A DNA stretch of 64,000 bases, from NCBI GenBank assembly GCA_018350325.1, contig JAEVLN010000002.1, forward strand, positions 5,191,456 to 5,255,455, given 5' to 3'. The position numbers and the translations under genes were made by a program. Positions within the stretch are counted from its first letter, which is position 1. Each line of letters starts with the position of its first letter. Below the pieces are notes generated by a model that saw only the letters and a list, made by a program, of their open reading frames with translations, had not been told where the DNA came from and did no database searches. Origin of the DNA: Globodera rostochiensis. Taxonomy: Eukaryota; Nematoda; Chromadorea; Rhabditida; Heteroderidae. Of the stretch, positions 34,960 to 47,056 are shown piece by piece.

Positions 34960-35290
34960 ATTATTCTCCGTTTTCGTTTTTTAACTATCGTTTGTTACTA
35001 AATTTTTATTTTGCATAAATTTATCTATAATTTTATTTGTTGTATGTCTTTAATTATATTTATTTTAAATAATTTATTATGTCTAGTTAAAATATTATTT
35101 ATGAAAAAATGCTTACAAAACATTAGTTTGCGTTGTGTAAACGGGTAACAAACATATGTAATAGATATATTGTGCTGGCTACGTTAACAATTTTATAGGC
35201 ATAATTTTCATTGTATGCAAATGTTGTTTCTAACAATTCTTGAAAAATTGTGGAGATTGATGCAACGCCGGCGACCCGGTAAATTTTCTA
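34960..35290 (+). repeat. Dispersed repeat R8, copy 2
   Basis: Second R8 copy; its variable segment is gcaacgccggcgacccgg. A weaker third copy of the first half lies at about 62630-62770. Confidence 0.6.
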
Positions 35291-36343
35291 GTCGTTTCCA
35301 TGCGTTAGAACACACACAATGCGCTGTAAGCAATGATTTATGTTTTTATTTTGCTCTATTTTATTTTTGTTTAAAATCTTATATATAAATACGAACCTTT
35401 CTTTATTTTAAAATAATTCAATATTTGTTTCAACGATCTTTGAGGGTCGGTAAAGCTCGCTCTTTTGTAGTTGGTGTTTTTTTAGCATTTTTAATTAATT
35501 AAGTTTTGAATTCTTTAAATTAACATTAATTTTTCCTCCATGATATTACTTAAACTTTGAATATTATACCAAAAGACATACATTTGATTTGTTCTTTAAA
35601 GAAATGATAATTGTTTGTTTTTGTAAAAAATATTAAACGTTTTATATATTTCATGTAAAATCAATCCAAGTCGGTATTCTGAATGCATATTTTATTTGAT
35701 TTTGATTACATAAAAAAATAATGAGGAATTTTTAAGTTTTTTAATTCTTTTTAAACTCGATATTTTCGGCTTATTTGATTTTCCAAAAGAATTAATGAAC
35801 ACAGCTTTAACTAGATATTGGATAGTAAAGCAAATTAACGCAGATTATTTCATTATTTCGTATTTATTTTTGCAAAATTTTTTTGCATTTATAATTTTTG
35901 TGTTACAGCATTTTTTTCTAGTAAGTAATCATCAAAAAATAAAATTATAAACTTTTTTTATTTTTACAAATTCTAAAACTTCCCGAATACTATTTTTTGT
36001 TTACTTTATTCAGTATCATCATATTCTTGTTTATCATATGGTTTTAACCTTAACATCGTTTTAGATGTTTTTGGTAATTTTAAATATTAATGTATGTAAT
36101 TTGTTGATTATGGATTTATGTTTATCAAATAGTTTTTTTTTTAAGATTAATATTTTTATTTTTCTCGTTTTAATCTTGAAAATAATAAATAATTTTTTAT
36201 TCTATAATAAAGAGAATCATTACACAACAATAGTATTTTCTTCTAAAACTTTTCGAGCTTATGAACATTAACAATACACTGCATTATGGCAGACAAATAC
36301 GGGCTAACGGTGCACAATATTTCAAAAATGATTATGAGATTAA
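35291..36343. other. T-rich DNA, nothing recognised
   Basis: No coding or repeat signal beyond AT-rich words. A 68-codon plus frame at 36065 is AT-driven. Confidence 0.4.
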
Positions 36344-36351
36344 ACGTTTAT

Positions 36352-37362
36352 CAGGCATGGACACGGTTATGAATTTCCTTAACCGTAACCGCCCGTCCTC
36401 AAACACTTAGAAACGTTAACCGTCCGTAACCGCCCGTCTTAAAAATCTCATAACCGTTAACCGCCCGTAACCGCCAGTCCTCAAAATCTCATAACCGTTA
36501 ACCGCCCGCGGTTATCCGCGGTTAACCGCATTATTTAAAAATCAATAAAGTTTTCCAGATTTTGAACAATCGATTTTTCAAAACTATTTTTTTCCGATCG
36601 TGATGTGGCGTCCTTCTAAAATTAAATCAAAATTGATGTGTATTGAACTTAACAAGTGATTTTTATCAGATTTTGTCAATGAATAAAATTTTTAAATCTC
36701 TTTCTAACACTTTCATGATTAAAAATCTAACAAAGCGCGACCGATCAGCGAAATTTTTTTCTGTGTTTTTTGCGCTTTAGATTTATAAAATATTTTTTGG
36801 GCGGTGTGGGGGTTCGGCGGTGCCGATAGCCGCCGCCGAGAGAAAAAATTGAATATTTACCGACTTATGCTAAGAAAAATTGTCAAATTTAGGTGATTGA
36901 ACGTTTTAAAATGCACTAATTATTTATGTAAACACTTAGAATTTTACTTTTTATAGCTAAAATTTTTGTAAAAAATTGTAAGAATACTAAAAAGAAGGGA
37001 TATTAAAATATAAATAAACGATTACAGCGGGTGGGGCTAGAACCTAGAATAAATAAAACCAGTCGGAGAGTTTCACCACTAAGCCATCGGATCGATAAAG
37101 TGATTTGGTGAAATGTGAATAAAAGTCAAAGAAATTATAAGGCAAATCATCTCAATCCTCAGCAGCCAAAAAATAACGGATACGACGGCTAACCGCGGTT
37201 TTAGAGGTCATAACCGTTAACCGACCGTAACCGCCCGCCCTCAAAATCTCATAACCGTTAACCGCCCGTAACCGCGACCTTTTAAATTCCATAACCGTTA
37301 ACCGCGGGTAACCGCGGTTAACCGCGGATAACCGCGGTTACGGGTAACCGTGTCCATGCCTG
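36352..37362. mobile_element. 1,011-bp hAT-like non-autonomous element
   Basis: Left end caggcatggacacggtta is exactly inverted at the right (taaccgtgtccatgcctg). Flanks acgtttat and tcgtttat match in 7 of 8 bases, a decayed 8-bp duplication. Subterminal zones are arrays of ccgttaaccgcccgtaacc-like words in both arms. A central part (36540-37010) recurs in the truncated copy at 53076. It contains the tRNA-like segment at 37030-37095. No transposase frame. Confidence 0.85.
37030..37095 (-). other. Degenerate tRNA-like segment
   Basis: On minus, tggcttagtggtgaaact resembles a Pol III A box and ggttctagcccc a B box, about 24 nt apart. The acceptor and T stems do not pair well, so it is not a functional tRNA as read. 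It lies inside the hAT-like element and could be a SINE head or captured tRNA. Confidence 0.4.
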
Positions 37363-37370
37363 TCGTTTAT

Positions 37371-40300
37371 TATGAACACTTTTTAAAATTTATGCATTTT
37401 TGTTGAAAATAGAACAATTGAGTGATATTTGAATGGATTTGATTATTATAATGTAATCTTTTTGATTGTATTCAAGCTCACTGATTCGAACGAAACAATA
37501 TTTTATTTTAAGCTTTTATTATTTTTTGATATAAATATCATTAATTTCTATTGTTGTTCCGTAAATTTTCATATTAAAAATATCTTTACTACGGATTGCG
37601 TGCGAGTTTTGCTCCCATTGTTCATCTGTACGCATTTCTTTTTATTATATAGTCAAAAATTGCAAATATCTTAACAAATTGTGTCAAAGTAATGATTAAA
37701 TGTGTTTTAAAAAAATATATAAGAGTTGTTATTTTTATCTATTTTTTAAAGGAGATATAAGAAAGTACATGAAGTAGCTTTACTTTGTTACATAATATTC
37801 GTAAAATTATTTATAATTTTAACTTTTTATATTTATTAATTAGTGTTTGAGTTAGGACGAAAGTGCAACCAGGTTCCTTTTTTCAAATTTTCTCTTTGTT
37901 AGAGATAATTGTCATCTATAACTCACAACATGTTGTTTCCGCACAGGAATATTTGATTTGATATTATACAATTATTCATTTAATTTAAATTTTTGTTATT
38001 GGCCTGGGGTTCATTCGTTTTTTGTTAAAAGTGCCATTATACAAATGTTTCGCAAACAAACTTTTTTTTTGTATTTTGCATTATTATTGAGTTGGAAATA
38101 CAAGAAGATTTATTCATTTTTTTCTTTAAAATAACATAGTAAATTTTTTTATTTATAAATTTTTTTTCTTAGTATATTTATATTTATTTTATTTATATAT
38201 ATTTTCAATTGTTCAAAGTATTAAATAAAATAAAGCATTTCTATTAATAGTTTTGTTAAAAACTTAGAAATATAAAAAACTTTATGTATTTTTGTTATAT
38301 GTTTGGTGCGAGCCCAATGTGAGACTTTATCGGTAAGAAAAGAAGCGTGAATTTTTGCGCTGCAACGCCTTTGATCTATTATTGTGGACAATGTCTTTGT
38401 TTGAATTTATTTTTAGAAATTATTTTCTTTTGCTGAAGCCCTTTACGCTGTGTCTGCGTCACATGATTTGGGTTGTCAATTCGTGTCATCCTTTATTAAA
38501 CGTATTCAATATGCATAATCGTCAGAAAACAGCCAACGATTTAGTTATTATTAATTACTATTAATTTAAACTTTTTTATTTATATTTTTTGTCATTAATT
38601 TAATTATCGCAGAAATAGGAACATTACTCTTACATTTTTGGTAACTAAATTGGCATTTCACTTTCTTTAATTACCTATCTCACATAGTAAATAATAAAGT
38701 GCAAAATATAACATCACCTAATTTTTGACTGGTTGACTACTCAGACTCATCCGAGCGAGCTAATTTTTATTATTAGAGGCATTTACGCAAATATTATGTG
38801 ATCGGAAAAAATAGATTTTTTGAAAAACATGATGTTGAAAAATTATAACATCAGTTTTTGAAAGACCAGAACTTTTTACTAGAATTTTAAAATTCCGAAA
38901 AAAACTTGACTCCTTCTGGCCTATTTAGATCAATTGCCTACAAAGTGCCCGACCAATTAAATAAAATTCATGTTCAGTAAATTTAAGGGGTTTTAACCTG
39001 AGCCACACAGAGGCACCGTTTTTCTACTATACCCAAACATTTTTTTTTTTTAAATTCTCATCCTCTGTCTGATGGTATGGCAATGTTATTTAATATTGGT
39101 CTAAATTACTAGTAAAAATTAATTAATCAAGCAATTCAAATCACTTTATTCGATTAAAATACACGTATTGATAAATGTTTTTTTAATTTAGAATATCGTT
39201 TATTTTTTATTCTTGTGTATGACTACATTATTTTTATTTGTTTAATAAACACCTTTTTAAATTTAATAAAAAAAAATTGTGCCTGAATCCAACTACTTAA
39301 CCATTAAGATTATGCTAGTTTATTTATTACGAATTTTGTTATAAACAATAAATTAATTGAAAAATTATCATTTGAGTGCCGCAGATAAAAAAAAGTTTGT
39401 AAGGAATACATGTATAATTATGCCAAAAAAATACATTCAGACATTTAGTCAAAAAATAATTTTTAATTTAAATTAAGGTTGCACGAATTTATTTTATTTG
39501 AATAAATGAGGCATTAAATGTGTTAATAAATAAATTTAATAAAATTAAAGTAATTCGAGAGTGGGAATGGTCTGCATACGAATTGACAAAAAGATTTAAC
39601 ATTAAATATAAAATCATAAGGCCGAATTTAATTTTAAAACATTTCGATTAAAAATTTATTAAAATAAAAATAAATGGAGCTAAAAGTATAAATGATAGCA
39701 GCTCAAAAAAATATATATTTCTTAACAAAATTAAAAAAACACAAATAATCATTAAATTTTTGTTAGATTATACCTATAGGAATGGGAAGAATGCATCGAG
39801 CTCAGGATGGTTGTATCAATAGGTTATCAAACGGTCATTAAGTAAATAATAAGTTTTCTAACAATTCAAAAATATAACATTAAATCAAATTAAGAATAAA
39901 ACCATTGAATTGCAGTTGTAATTAAATAATAAATTACGACGGTCAGTAAAAAACATATTGACTTTTGCATAAATAAATATATAAATTTCTAATAAAGCCT
40001 TAAATGACTACAAAAGGCATCTTCTCTATAAAACCCCAAACAATAATGTATTATTATACTCATTTGATATTGTGCAAATAATGTTGTTATTTAAATAAGC
40101 AGCTTTGAATGAGGTGAATTTATTTTATTTTAAGTCAGAAATTTTGTGCAAAAGAATTTGAGTGCTCATCGTCACACAACAGAGACAACCCAAGATCAAT
40201 TCATCGATTTTTTCGGGGGATGGCGGGGGGGGGAGTTCACAGCATCTTTCTTCAGTCAATGGTCATTGCCTCCTGCAACCAATTTTAAAAGCAAAAAAAA

Positions 40301-41050
40301 ATGAACCTCAAAGATTGAAAATAGTGTAAAAAATATGAGATCTAATACCATACAAGCATAAAACGTAGAAAAATTTTAAACCGATTAAATAACTGACTAA
40401 ACATTAGAGGTTGGCCATTGATTTCATTTTTGTAAAATCTTTTTTTTTGCGCTTACAGAGCTCAAAATAGCTTTAAATGTTGTTTATGAATTTAGTTTGA
40501 AAATTATTCATTCCGCTTACAAATTAAAGAATCTTTTGATTCTAAACACAGTATGAATATTAATTTTAAAAACTTTAAACTAATTTTAAAATCAGCATAA
40601 CTGGTAAACGTCATTGCTAATAAAAATAGATTGAATTACCGTCGCCTTAGAGAAATTTTGACGATCTAAAATAAATACGACATAATCTGCAAATCAATAA
40701 ATTGTTCAAACAAAAATATATCTTTATATTTTTCAAACAATATCTATTGATTTAATTGAAAATGTAACTGAAAATACGTCTAAAATTTATGAAGAAAAAT
40801 AAAAAAAGAAATTATATAAATTTCGTAAAATAATGGAATTAAAAAAGTTAATTTGAAAATTAAACCCCTTCCGAGTTTTATCATAAGTATATGCCTATAC
40901 AAATCAATACTGACGACAAATTTACAGAATCTTTTTTTAATATTTATTTATTAATCCATATAAAAGTCATTTTTTTATTTGTTTAATTTTTAAATATATT
41001 GTGTTTCAAATTAACTTAAAAATCGCATTAATCTGTTAAATTTTTTTAAC
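37371..41050. other. AT-rich DNA crossing the skew switch
   Basis: Near 38.6 kb the plus strand changes from T-rich to A-rich and stays so to about 58 kb. No supported gene; frames at 37429 and 38355 are weak. A G-run lies at 40215-40235. Confidence 0.4.
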
Positions 41051-41053
41051 AAG

Positions 41054-41113
41054 TGTGAACCTAATCAATCTTCCACAAAAGCAGATAAAAGTCCGTCGAT
41101 GGCCTTTATCTGA
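41054..41113 (+). other. Small exon-like island
   Basis: After an acceptor-like TTTTTTTAACAAG a plus frame reads CEPNQSSTKADKSPSMAF and stops at 41111-41113. Polar, protein-like, on the A-rich strand. Too short to be sure. Confidence 0.22.
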
Positions 41114-42271
41114 AATTGCAAATTATATAATACAATTAAATAAAGTGGAAAAAACAATAAAGTGACAACATTCGAATGGGGGTTTTGTTACTATGCGACC
41201 ACTTAAGAAAAATATAACGATAAAAAACACAACAACAAAAATGTAAAAGTATGTAAACATGTGTTAATTCATTTACGATACAACAAATCGACCTGGCAGC
41301 TTTTTTATCTTCATCTTAAATTGATTTGCGTTTTATTTAATTAATGACTTATCTAAATTTTTGTTATAACAAATTTCTGTAATTAAAAAGCATATTAATA
41401 TTACAAAAATTATTTATATAATAACTTGCAAAATAAAATATAATAATTACAAAGACTATCATTTGGCTTTATACATTCTTGATATAATTATTATCCTAAA
41501 AAATTTAACTTAAAGAATAGACAACTAACCTCTCGCGATACCAAAAGTCAAATCCTCAATTATTGAAGCTAAACAAAATAAATTTGATGTTGATTTTTTT
41601 AAAGAGAAATTCCAAAAACAAATCGGGTAAAATCAAAAATGATACAATGCACTGTTAAGAAATAAATAAACATCTTGCTGTTTTTAAATGAAAACATAAA
41701 GATTTATTAAGAATTTATTAGTAACATTAATGCCTATAAAACAAAAATGCGAAATTTGTGCCGGCATCGTTATCCAAAAAATTTATACTTTAAGTTATCA
41801 TTAATATTTGCAACATTTTATCCATTTCTTTCTTTTAGATATTTGCTCCATCCCATTTTTATTAATAAATCGTTGAATAATAAAAAAATTGAATTAAAAT
41901 ATTAAATAGTAGTTGCATTTTAGCATTACGTAATTAAAAAAAATAAAATACCAACAATTTCATCAACTACTAAACTGTAGACTCAATTATGACTTATGCA
42001 TTCAAATTATTATTCGTTAATTATAATTAATTAAATTAAAATATATATTAAATGTATTACAAAATTATTGAAGAAGAGCGAAGCTTGGGCGCCAGCCATG
42101 TTATTTTACCCAGGCGTTGTGACCGTAGGAATGAGATGTGAGGCTGCGGAGATGGTTCAATTGATTATTTATTGACAAAAATGATTGGATTGACAAATTC
42201 TAAAATACCGACAAATAATGTAATAACCAAAAAAAGGTTTTAGTATTTTGGCAAATTAAAAAAAGAATTTT

Positions 42272-42840
42272 ATAAATCTGTAAAATCGCAAAAAATGATG
42301 TAGAAAAATAAGCATTCGAAATTTTTTATATAAAGCCTTAAAAATTATTTATCGCAATATAAAATTAAATAAAGCATTAAATAATATAGTAGGCGAACAA
42401 AGAAACAAATTTAACATTACCTAAGAGGTAAATTGTGTAAAAAATTGGAACAAAAAATGAAGAAAATGTGGAGTAATTATTCAAAAAAATGTTTTTAAAA
42501 AAGTGGGATTGGCACTGCGCATTTTTTTAAAATGCGGGATTTGATGGATTTAAAAAAAATTCGGGATTAGCACAGAGCATTTATAAAAAATCAGGCTCCA
42601 GGTCGGGACACCGCCTTTTTGAAAATGATAAAAAATTAAATAAATATTAATTATTCGATTTTGAATAGGTTAACCGAAAGATACAGATTTTATACTGTAA
42701 AATCGCAAAATTAAAAATGATGTTGAAAGATATTAATTCAAAAAATTTTCATATAAAAAATTATTTATCGCAATATAAAATTAAATAAAAGATTAAATAA
42801 TATATTAGGCGAACAAAGAAACAAATTTAACATTAACTTT
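42272..42840 (+). repeat. Local tandem duplication R3
   Basis: 42272-42420 and 42690-42840 match through gtaaaatcgcaaaa, ttatttatcgcaatataaaa and gcgaacaaagaaacaaattt, about 420 bp apart in the same orientation. Confidence 0.75.
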
Positions 42841-43355
42841 AATTTTCATTTAACAAATTGTCAATAAAATGAATGACGACAAGTGCACACTTACAACACA
42901 AAACGAAAATCTATTAGTGTTATGTCGCCTACTCATTTGAAAAAAACTTCAAAAAAATGCAAGGCTCAGACATTTAAATTTATTTTTTCACCAATAAATA
43001 TTTAAAAAACGAATAGAAAATAACTTGCGGAGACCCTTTTATACCTGTTGATAGCGCAGATTGCATACCAATAATAAAGTTCAACGCAATTAAGAAAAAA
43101 TAAATCAAAAATTATATAATTTCTAATACAAATTCAACAATAAGTATTAAAAACCAAAAAATAATAACCCAAGTCAATTTTAAATCTTTATAGTAAATTT
43201 AAAACTGAAAGAAACCAGCTTTTCAGGTAAAGAATAAAAATAATGAATAAAGAACAGTTAAATATAATATAGCATTAAATTATTTGTATCATTTTAATTA
43301 TCACTATTAAAATTCATAAAGGTGTATTTACTTTAATCGAAAATGTGAAGTGCAC

Positions 43356-43734
43356 TAGTGTTCGGCACGGTACGGTATTACCGCGGTATTTTTCGGTATT
43401 ACCGCGGTATTTTTTTCGGTATTACCGATTCGGTATACCGACCGAAGAAATTTTGGGATTTCGGTTTTTTTTCGGTATCGGTATTATACCGAAATACCGA
43501 TACCGAATACCGACCAAGATATCTCTGACTGGAATACCGCGGTATTTTTCGGTATTACCGCGGTATTTTTCGGTATTACCGCGGTATTTTTCGGTATTAC
43601 CGCGGTATTTTTTATCGGTATTTTACCGAAATACCGATACCGAAAAAATTGTGAGATTTCGGTTTTTTTTCGGTATCGGTATTATACCGAAATACCGATA
43701 CCGAATACCGAAAAACCCCATTTGCCGAACACTA
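43356..43734. mobile_element. 379-bp palindromic MITE with perfect TSD
   Basis: TIRs tagtgttcggca and tgccgaacacta are exact inverses, flanked by perfect 8-bp copies of aagtgcac (43348-43355 and 43735-43742), as for hAT elements. The interior is built from repeated ggtattaccgcggtattttt words and the inverse accgaaataccgataccga, so most of it can fold on itself. The 170-codon plus frame through it is an artefact of the repeat. Confidence 0.9.
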
Positions 43735-44417
43735 AAGTGCACTTTTGCCAAATACGGTCTTCAGCGACAGGTACAGACTGATCCCCATGAAGTTGGGCCT
43801 TGTCAAATCATTAAACCTCAAAAAAAAGTATTAGAAAGTGAAAACATTAAGCCCTAAAATATAAACTAGAAGTTGAATAATAGAAACTTCAAATAATCGC
43901 GACCAGCGCGAAAAAAAGTTGGCAATTGTTAAAAGTTCAATTAAACCGATATAAAAATTAGCTATTCAATCACTGTTCATCTCTCGTTTAAGGATAAACC
44001 AAGCTATGTTAAAAACAGAAACTTACGTTAAAACTAAAATAATAAAAAACATAAAATCTAATACTAAATTACAGTATTATTTATTTTATTTCAAGCTGTT
44101 TTTAATTTTCTCTATATCAGAACTTTATATATTATTTAAACAAACATTAAAAAATTACGATAAAAAATCATGTTAACGATTCTGAAACAAGATGGATACG
44201 CATATTTTGAATCAACGAGACCCATAAAACGATCTATATTGGTGGCCGTCCCAAAATTTTAATTGTCAATCAAAACTGCTATTACTTGGTTCGTCCGGAT
44301 ATATGTATACAATATAAAAATATAAAATAACATTTTGAATCCATAGAAAAACGTTACTTATTAAAAAAAAGTTTTCCAATCGCTGGATGGCTCAAACCCA
44401 GAATGTTTTGTTTTCAG

Positions 44418-44477
44418 CAGGCGCCACTAATATACGGCGTGTGGAAGGCTGCGCATGACTTGAACACCCACACATGA
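44418..44477 (+). other. Terminal-exon-like island
   Basis: After acceptor TTGTTTTCAG a plus frame reads QAPLIYGVWKAAHDLNTHT and stops at 44475-44477. A strong acceptor and open frame, but the upstream exon was not identified. Confidence 0.27.
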
Positions 44478-44990
44478 CTTCGAATTCTCGATTAACAAAT
44501 TCACTTTCCAATTAAAGGAATTGAAATGAAATTAATATAATTACATACGATAAAACTTAACTCTTAAAAAAATTTTATTGAAAATTTCATATTGCTTTTG
44601 ATTTGTATTTAGTTGCAACATGTAATCGTTTTGTGTTATTGCATATTTAATTTAAACTGTGTATCTTTTTAATTCATAAATTTGTTTATTAATCATTTTT
44701 GCGCACGGAGCGTAATTCTCATTAAATATTTGCTACTGATCACTCTTTTATTTAGATATTATCAGATCCGCCCCTCTTTCGCATTTCGCGCACCTATTTG
44801 TTTTCATGTTACCAGTCTCACCTTCAGTAGTTTTAAAAATATCTTTGAAAAATAATTTTTGTTAACAAATTAGATAATGCTAATCATAATAATTTAAAAA
44901 ATTGCGTACTTAACTTTTTCAGAGAATTTGCTCAATCACAATTATGACCAAAACTAACAAAAAAAATCGTCACAAACAAAACCCGCATAA

Positions 44991-45503
44991 ATGGCTACAC
45001 GTGCCAAAGTGTCTTCAAAGTCCGGAGCTGAAGAAAAGGCACCAATGGTGCCAACACCAAAGTGCCGCCTTATATTGTGGTGCGATAAAATATAAATTGT
45101 TTTTCACTTCAAAATAATAAACAATTTAAGTGTTTATTTTAGATGATTAAAGAAGTCATAACCCGTTCGGGGCAGGCGGATGGGCTTACTAGAAGCGAGA
45201 TCCGTAAAGAAATAATGGGAACTTTTTATAAATTGTTTTGCCAACATTTAATGATTATAAAACACAAGGGGCGCCAATTAACTTAAAAAATACACACAAT
45301 AATTTTCAATTTTAAATATTTACGTTATAGTCTAGGACGAAGAACGACGATTTTCCAGTGGCACACCCATGACATCATTAAATCGAAGTTTGGTAAAAAA
45401 AAGTAAATTAATTTAATAAAATATAATATAAAAATAATATTTATTAATTTATTTTTAAAATATTTAAATATAAAAAAAAGATTTAGCCAATAAAGCCTTT
45501 TGA
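44991..45503 (+). CDS. Four-exon small gene, 75 aa, unknown
   Basis: The start ATG at 44991 sits in an AAATGG context, downstream of ACTTTTTCAG at about 44914-44923 (possible trans-splice acceptor). Proposed exons: 44991-45047 (MATRAKVSSKSGAEEKAPM), 45143-45234 (MIKEVITRSGQADGLTRSE then IRKEIMGTFYK), 45331-45392 (LGRRTTIFQWHTHDIIKSKF) and 45487-45503 (ANKAF, stop). All junctions are GT..AG and keep frame. Exons 2 and 3 are the firm part; the exon 1 donor (ATG|GTGCC) and the last exon are guesses. The basic, helix-like sequence could be a small DNA-binding domain, but no family is recognised. Confidence 0.42.
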
Positions 45504-45884
45504 GTCCGGATTCAAACGCACAAAAAAAGGTATTAATATAAAAACATATAAAAAATAAGCTGTATAATTTTTCTACAATCATTCACTCCATCGTACATTC
45601 AACGTTTAAAAAGAAATGTAGGTTTAAAGTTAACTCAGACGTGTATAAATCAATTTTTGAAAACTCAATAAATTTTTGCTAATCAAATATAAATTTGTTA
45701 CTTTAAAAAAAATTTGAGAAACAATTATAATATGCATAGGATTGCGCGCAGAGAATATTGCCTTGATGCGAGAATCGCAGACTTTTTACATTTCAACTTG
45801 AAAAAACGCTTAAAAGAAATTCAAAAAACTAATCGGTTAAGAATTTAAATAAGAGTTAACGAAATTATCAGTAACTTTAATGCC

Positions 45885-46165
45885 TATAAACAAAAATGAA
45901 AAAAATTTATAAATAAATAAACTGGTTTAGCAAATTTGAATCAGTGCTTGTCCACATATTTCCACATTTACCCTTCCTGCCCAAAAAAATCCTCTTTGAC
46001 ATCCCACGGCATTTTAAATTAAAATATATGAATGTATTATTTGCAAAATTGTTTATTTAAATATAATTTTCTATTGGTTAATGTTTGGTTTTTGCATATG
46101 CATGCATTTTCTAAAAGTAAATTAAATGAAAAAATTTATTTATTTGATAAATCTTGGATTGAAAA
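45885..46165 (+). repeat. Dispersed repeat R4, copy 1
   Basis: Matches 50868-51130 through aaactggtttagcaaat, cagtgcttgtccacatattt, ccacatttaccctt and aaaatttatttatttgata. Same orientation, about 5 kb apart. Followed by R5. Confidence 0.8.
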
Positions 46166-46205
46166 TAAGTGCTAAATATATACTATAAATAATAATCTCC
46201 GACAA

Positions 46206-46280
46206 ATTACACCTTAAGTAGTACGCTATAAAACTAAACGATTGCATGTTCAACTAAAAATACGGTTCAAATCAAGAAAA
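46206..46280 (+). repeat. Repeat R5, copy 1
   Basis: Carries cttaagtagtacgctataaa, actaaacgattgcat and ctaaaaatacggttcaaa, shared with 51746-51830; the first block also occurs at 50848-50866. R4 and R5 travel together but in different order at the second locus, suggesting rearrangement. Confidence 0.75.
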
Positions 46281-46329
46281 AAAAAAAGTAACTCAATGCG
46301 AATACAATGAAATTTGTTTTATCGTCACT

Positions 46330-46506
46330 ATGAATTCTAGTCCGGGGTTCGGAATTTGTTGTAACAGAGGTCAGAATGGAATTTATTCGACCCCAAAAAC
46401 CTCCAGAAACATGTTTTGCCTGACATTTTTAATCACTGACGCATTTTCCACTGGCGCTTTTTTCGGGAGCCCTTTAAATACAGTGCTCTCTTATGTTCCC
46501 AGTTAA
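46330..46506 (+). CDS. Short ORF, 58 aa, doubtful
   Basis: The ATG at 46330 opens a GC-richer frame: MNSSPGFGICCNRGQNGI, then STPKTSRNMFCLTFLI and FSTGAFFGSPLNTVLSYVPS, stop 46504-46506. The composition is protein-like. Against it: wording such as gtccggggttcggaat resembles a patch at 21055-21110 (ggtccgggattcagaat), so both may be decayed repeat DNA. Confidence 0.25.
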   Translation: MNSSPGFGICCNRGQNGIYSTPKTSRNMFCLTFLITDAFSTGAFFGSPLNTVLSYVPS

Positions 46507-46579
46507 AAATCAAACCCAACTCTATTTCAAACCAATATAAATGTTCTAAAAGTCTAATAAAAGTGTTAATGTATATAAA

Positions 46580-46725
46580 CTAAGGTTGCCGTCGGGCGGG
46601 GACGGGGAAACCCCGGCCATTCTCATCCCCGTCCCGTTGCTTGGTTTGCCCATTCCTGATAACGGGGAACCCCGATTTCATTCCCACCTTGGACGGGGAT
46701 GAAAATGCACTCCTAAAGATGGCAC
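46580..46725. repeat. GC-rich dispersed repeat, copy 1
   Basis: Repeats of gacggggaaccccg-type words ending near ctaaagatggcac. The end is shared with 52685-52860 (ataaagatggcac), and both have the same ggggtt/aaccccg internal inverted pattern. Likely MITE relics of one family; target duplications not found. Confidence 0.55.
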
Positions 46726-47056
46726 TTTCCGGCAAAAATTCATTTTTTAATAAAAAATCTTTATTAAAATTAATTATTTAAACAAATAAATAAATTTTAT
46801 TTCACTTGAAAATTTTTCTGTTTTCCATTAAAAAATCTTTTCGTTCCGTTTTTTAAATAAATTTCCAACCGTCCCGGTTATGCACAAGTAAAATCATAAA
46901 ACTAAAAAGTCCAAAGTCGAAACATTGAAATCAATTACACAATAATATCAACAATCCATTTTATCATAATCCAAAACTACACAAAATAAATCCCGATAAC
47001 AAATGAATAAAGAGCAATCTTTAAAAAACATAAACAAAAACGACCAGTTTGGGTGA

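Noticed and set aside
37030..37095. Functional tRNA gene
   Set aside because: A and B box-like words are present, but stems do not pair and the spacing is short; it lies within a transposon.
43356..43734. CRISPR-like array of direct repeats
   Set aside because: Repeats are adjacent words without unique spacers, in a eukaryotic MITE.
43345..43857. 170-codon plus frame with repeated PRYFSVL
   Set aside because: It is the translation of the repeated word inside a MITE with perfect target duplication, and it runs across both element ends into flanking DNA.
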